Source: Micromonospora sp. KC723 (GTDB lineage Bacteria; Actinomycetota; Actinomycetes; Mycobacteriales; Micromonosporaceae). Taken from it: 64,000 nt of DNA. Below the pieces are notes generated by a model. It was not told the DNA's origin. It saw only the letters and a list, made by a program, of their open reading frames with translations, and ran no database searches. Made by a program: the position numbers and the translations under genes. The DNA is taken from contig NZ_SMKD01000004.1 of the NCBI RefSeq assembly GCF_004348595.1, positions 1-64,000 of the forward strand, given 5' to 3'. Shown here in pieces: positions 62,540-64,000 of this stretch. Positions within the stretch are counted from its first letter, which is position 1. Every line of letters begins with the position of its first letter.

Positions 62540-64000
62540 TCACCGGACTACCTCGCGCGCAACGGCGACGTGAGATCGGATCTTGACGAGGCCGGATTGC
62601 ACGCCGTCCACAGGCGCGGCCTCGACCGTCACGTCGCCGGTCACGACGAACCGGGCGGTCGCCACAGCGTCGGCGAGGCATTCGGCGAGGATCTGGTGCA
62701 CCGGCCCGAGCCGGTGGCCGATCGCGACCAGGTCGGCCGGGCAGTACTCGATCGTGTATGCGTTGGGCGCGACTGACCGTCCGGAAGGCAACGTCGTGAC
62801 CCGCGTGCACATGTGGTCCAGCAGAGCGGTGAACAGGTTGACCGGTGGGTTGGCCGGCGCCGTGTCGTCCTCCGCCGGGCCGGTGGCGGTCCCCAGCGCT
62901 TCCGCCAGCCGATCTGCGCAGCGGACCACGACAGCGAGCATGCTGTCCGGATCGGCCGTGGTCGGAGGCGAGTCGGCCGGTCGGGGCATACGGCGGGCCC
63001 GGTCGAGGCTACGGTAGGCCGCCCGGTACCGACCCAGCCGCGCCAGGCAGTGCGCCGCCTCGCCCAACGCACGCGCGGCCTCGGGGTATGCGCCCTCCGC
63101 GGCGAAGGTCACCCCGGCCTCCTGTAGCTCCCCGGCCGCCTCGTCGTCGCGATCCAGGTCGATGAGGGCAAGGCCGGCATTGGCACGGGCGTTGGCGGCG
63201 TTGTGCCGCTGGCCGACGGCCTCGGAGAGGTCAGCCGCCCGCCGGAGGTGGGGCAGCGCGGCCTCCGGGGCGCCACTTCGGCGTTCGGTCTCGCCAAGCG
63301 CCACCAGGCAGTTGGCCTCGCTGATGACATTGGGTTCGGCGCGGTGGATCTCCAGCGCCTGCCGCAGCCGTCGGCGGGCGCGGTCGAACGACCGCTCGCC
63401 GACGTCCAACCAGGACAGCTCGACGAGCGCGTGGCCCTCGCCGGTGCGGTCCCCCGCACGCCGGCAGCGCAGAAGGCACTGGGTCAGGTACGCGCGGGCC
63501 CGCAGTGCATCGCCCCGGACACGGGCGGTGGATCCCAACTCGAGCAGTGTGTTGCGCGCCTGCTGATCATCCCGCGCGGCATGGAAGCAGTCGAGTGCAC
63601 GACGCAGCTGACGGTCGGCGGCCTGCTCCGCGCCCATATGCCGGTGCACGATGCCCAACTCCAACGCGGCGTCGCCCTCATCTGCGGGCGCGCCGCGGCG
63701 GTGCGCGGCGTCCGCGTCCTCGGCGAACAGATCCAGCAGCGAGGGCAGCACGGCTCGGCTGCGCAGCGCGTGCACGCTGTGCCGCCGCAGCTGCCGCAGG
63801 TACGCCCACCGACCGTGCCGCATCGCGTGCCGCCAGCACGCCTGCAGGTTGAGTTGCTCCTCGTCGACCCACCGGACCGCCGTCGCGACGTCCGCGAATT
63901 CCGGCGGACGGCAGGCGCGCGCCGGGGTCAGCCGTGGCACGCGCAGCATCGGGAACATCACGGCAGTCGCTCGGTTGGCGCCGATCAGATAGTGGTCCAG
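62540..64000 (-). CDS. AfsR-type STAND regulator, C-terminal TPR part with a DUF3662 (FhaA-like) domain; 5' end outside the window
   Basis: The frame is open from the window edge (LDHYLIGANRATAVMFPMLR) to the stop at 62540; 486 residues seen. The first part is the post-NB-ARC linker of AfsR/SARP proteins (VRWVDEEQLNLQACWRHAMR). A long run of TPRs follows (DEGDAALELGIVHRHMGAEQ, TGEGHALVELSWLDVGERSF, ERRSGAPEAALPHLRRAADL). The last 110 residues match the FhaA N-terminal domain DUF3662: LFTALLDHMCTRVTTLPSGR, VAPNAYTIEYCPADLVAIGH, LADAVATARFVVTGDVTVEA, GLVKIRSHVAV. Joining an AfsR-like core to DUF3662 is unusual. 62306-62539 downstream has no gene. Confidence 0.8.
   Translation of the reverse strand: MDHYLIGANRATAVMFPMLRVPRLTPARACRPPEFADVATAVRWVDEEQLNLQACWRHAMRHGRWAYLRQLRRHSVHALRSRAVLPSLLDLFAEDADAAHRRGAPADEGDAALELGIVHRHMGAEQAADRQLRRALDCFHAARDDQQARNTLLELGSTARVRGDALRARAYLTQCLLRCRRAGDRTGEGHALVELSWLDVGERSFDRARRRLRQALEIHRAEPNVISEANCLVALGETERRSGAPEAALPHLRRAADLSEAVGQRHNAANARANAGLALIDLDRDDEAAGELQEAGVTFAAEGAYPEAARALGEAAHCLARLGRYRAAYRSLDRARRMPRPADSPPTTADPDSMLAVVVRCADRLAEALGTATGPAEDDTAPANPPVNLFTALLDHMCTRVTTLPSGRSVAPNAYTIEYCPADLVAIGHRLGPVHQILAECLADAVATARFVVTGDVTVEAAPVDGVQSGLVKIRSHVAVAREVVR

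Overview
The window is very GC-rich DNA with dense, mostly GC-ending codons, GTG/TTG starts and many ATGA-type gene overlaps. Together with LAL and AfsR-like regulators, NarL-type two-component systems, MEDS/STAS regulators and secreted glycoside hydrolases carrying ricin-type lectin domains, this points to a filamentous actinobacterium. Micromonosporaceae (Micromonospora or a relative) is the best guess; this comes from gene content, not from a database search. Bases 1-18 match the Nextera/Tn5 mosaic end, so the window begins at the end of an Illumina contig. The last gene runs off the right edge.

Layout. 0-3.4 kb: a secreted lipase-like hydrolase with a lectin domain, then a MerR-PP2C fusion gene with an internal deletion. 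3.6-8.2 kb: a tightly coupled operon of response regulator, PlsC-like acyltransferase, small alpha/beta-hydrolase and a tandem double histidine kinase. 8.8-11.1 kb: a MEDS-STAS / MEDS-ATPase regulatory pair beside a broken PAS gene. 11.3-20.8 kb: a flavoprotein oxidoreductase, a YdeI-like protein, a LAL regulator divergent from an old-yellow-enzyme and MFS pair, and a small secreted protein. 20.9-24.6 kb: a GH42 beta-galactosidase and a stretch of gene debris. 24.6-30.3 kb: a compact cluster of glycosyltransferase, Rieske oxygenase alpha and beta, MFS, carboxymuconolactone-decarboxylase-like protein and a Cys-rich protein of unknown function, facing an FMN-reductase-like gene. 31-36 kb: secreted plant-polysaccharide enzymes (a GH39-like enzyme with a CBM13, and a GH62 arabinofuranosidase), each with a LacI-type operator candidate upstream. 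36-51 kb: ArsR and MFS, DUF885, GNAT, a two-component system, DedA, a secreted PAF-acetylhydrolase-like lipase, a transglutaminase-like protein and a large helical-repeat protein, with dead genes between them. 51.6-57 kb: a two-component system followed by a FtsX/MacB-type ABC exporter. 57-62.3 kb: two secreted proteins of unknown function around a recD2 helicase gene split by an in-frame amber codon. 62.5-64 kb: the C-terminal part of an AfsR-type regulator ending in an FhaA-like DUF3662 domain.

How the genes work together. The main functions are saprophytic polysaccharide and ester breakdown (lipase, GH42, GH39-like, GH62), sensing and export (three two-component systems, one tied to an ABC exporter), and one small oxidative/glycosylating specialised-metabolism cluster. 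The most distinctive feature is that nearly every long gap holds a recognisable but frameshifted or truncated gene: PAS, TetR, LysR, cREC, RidA, CGNR/ABATE, SnoaL, methyltransferase, MFS, ABC ATPase, and ISL3, IS701 and IS5-type transposase scraps. The window looks like a rapidly decaying accessory region.

No tRNA, rRNA or CRISPR array was recognised. All functional names rest on reading motifs and remembered family patterns. Pseudogene boundaries are approximate.
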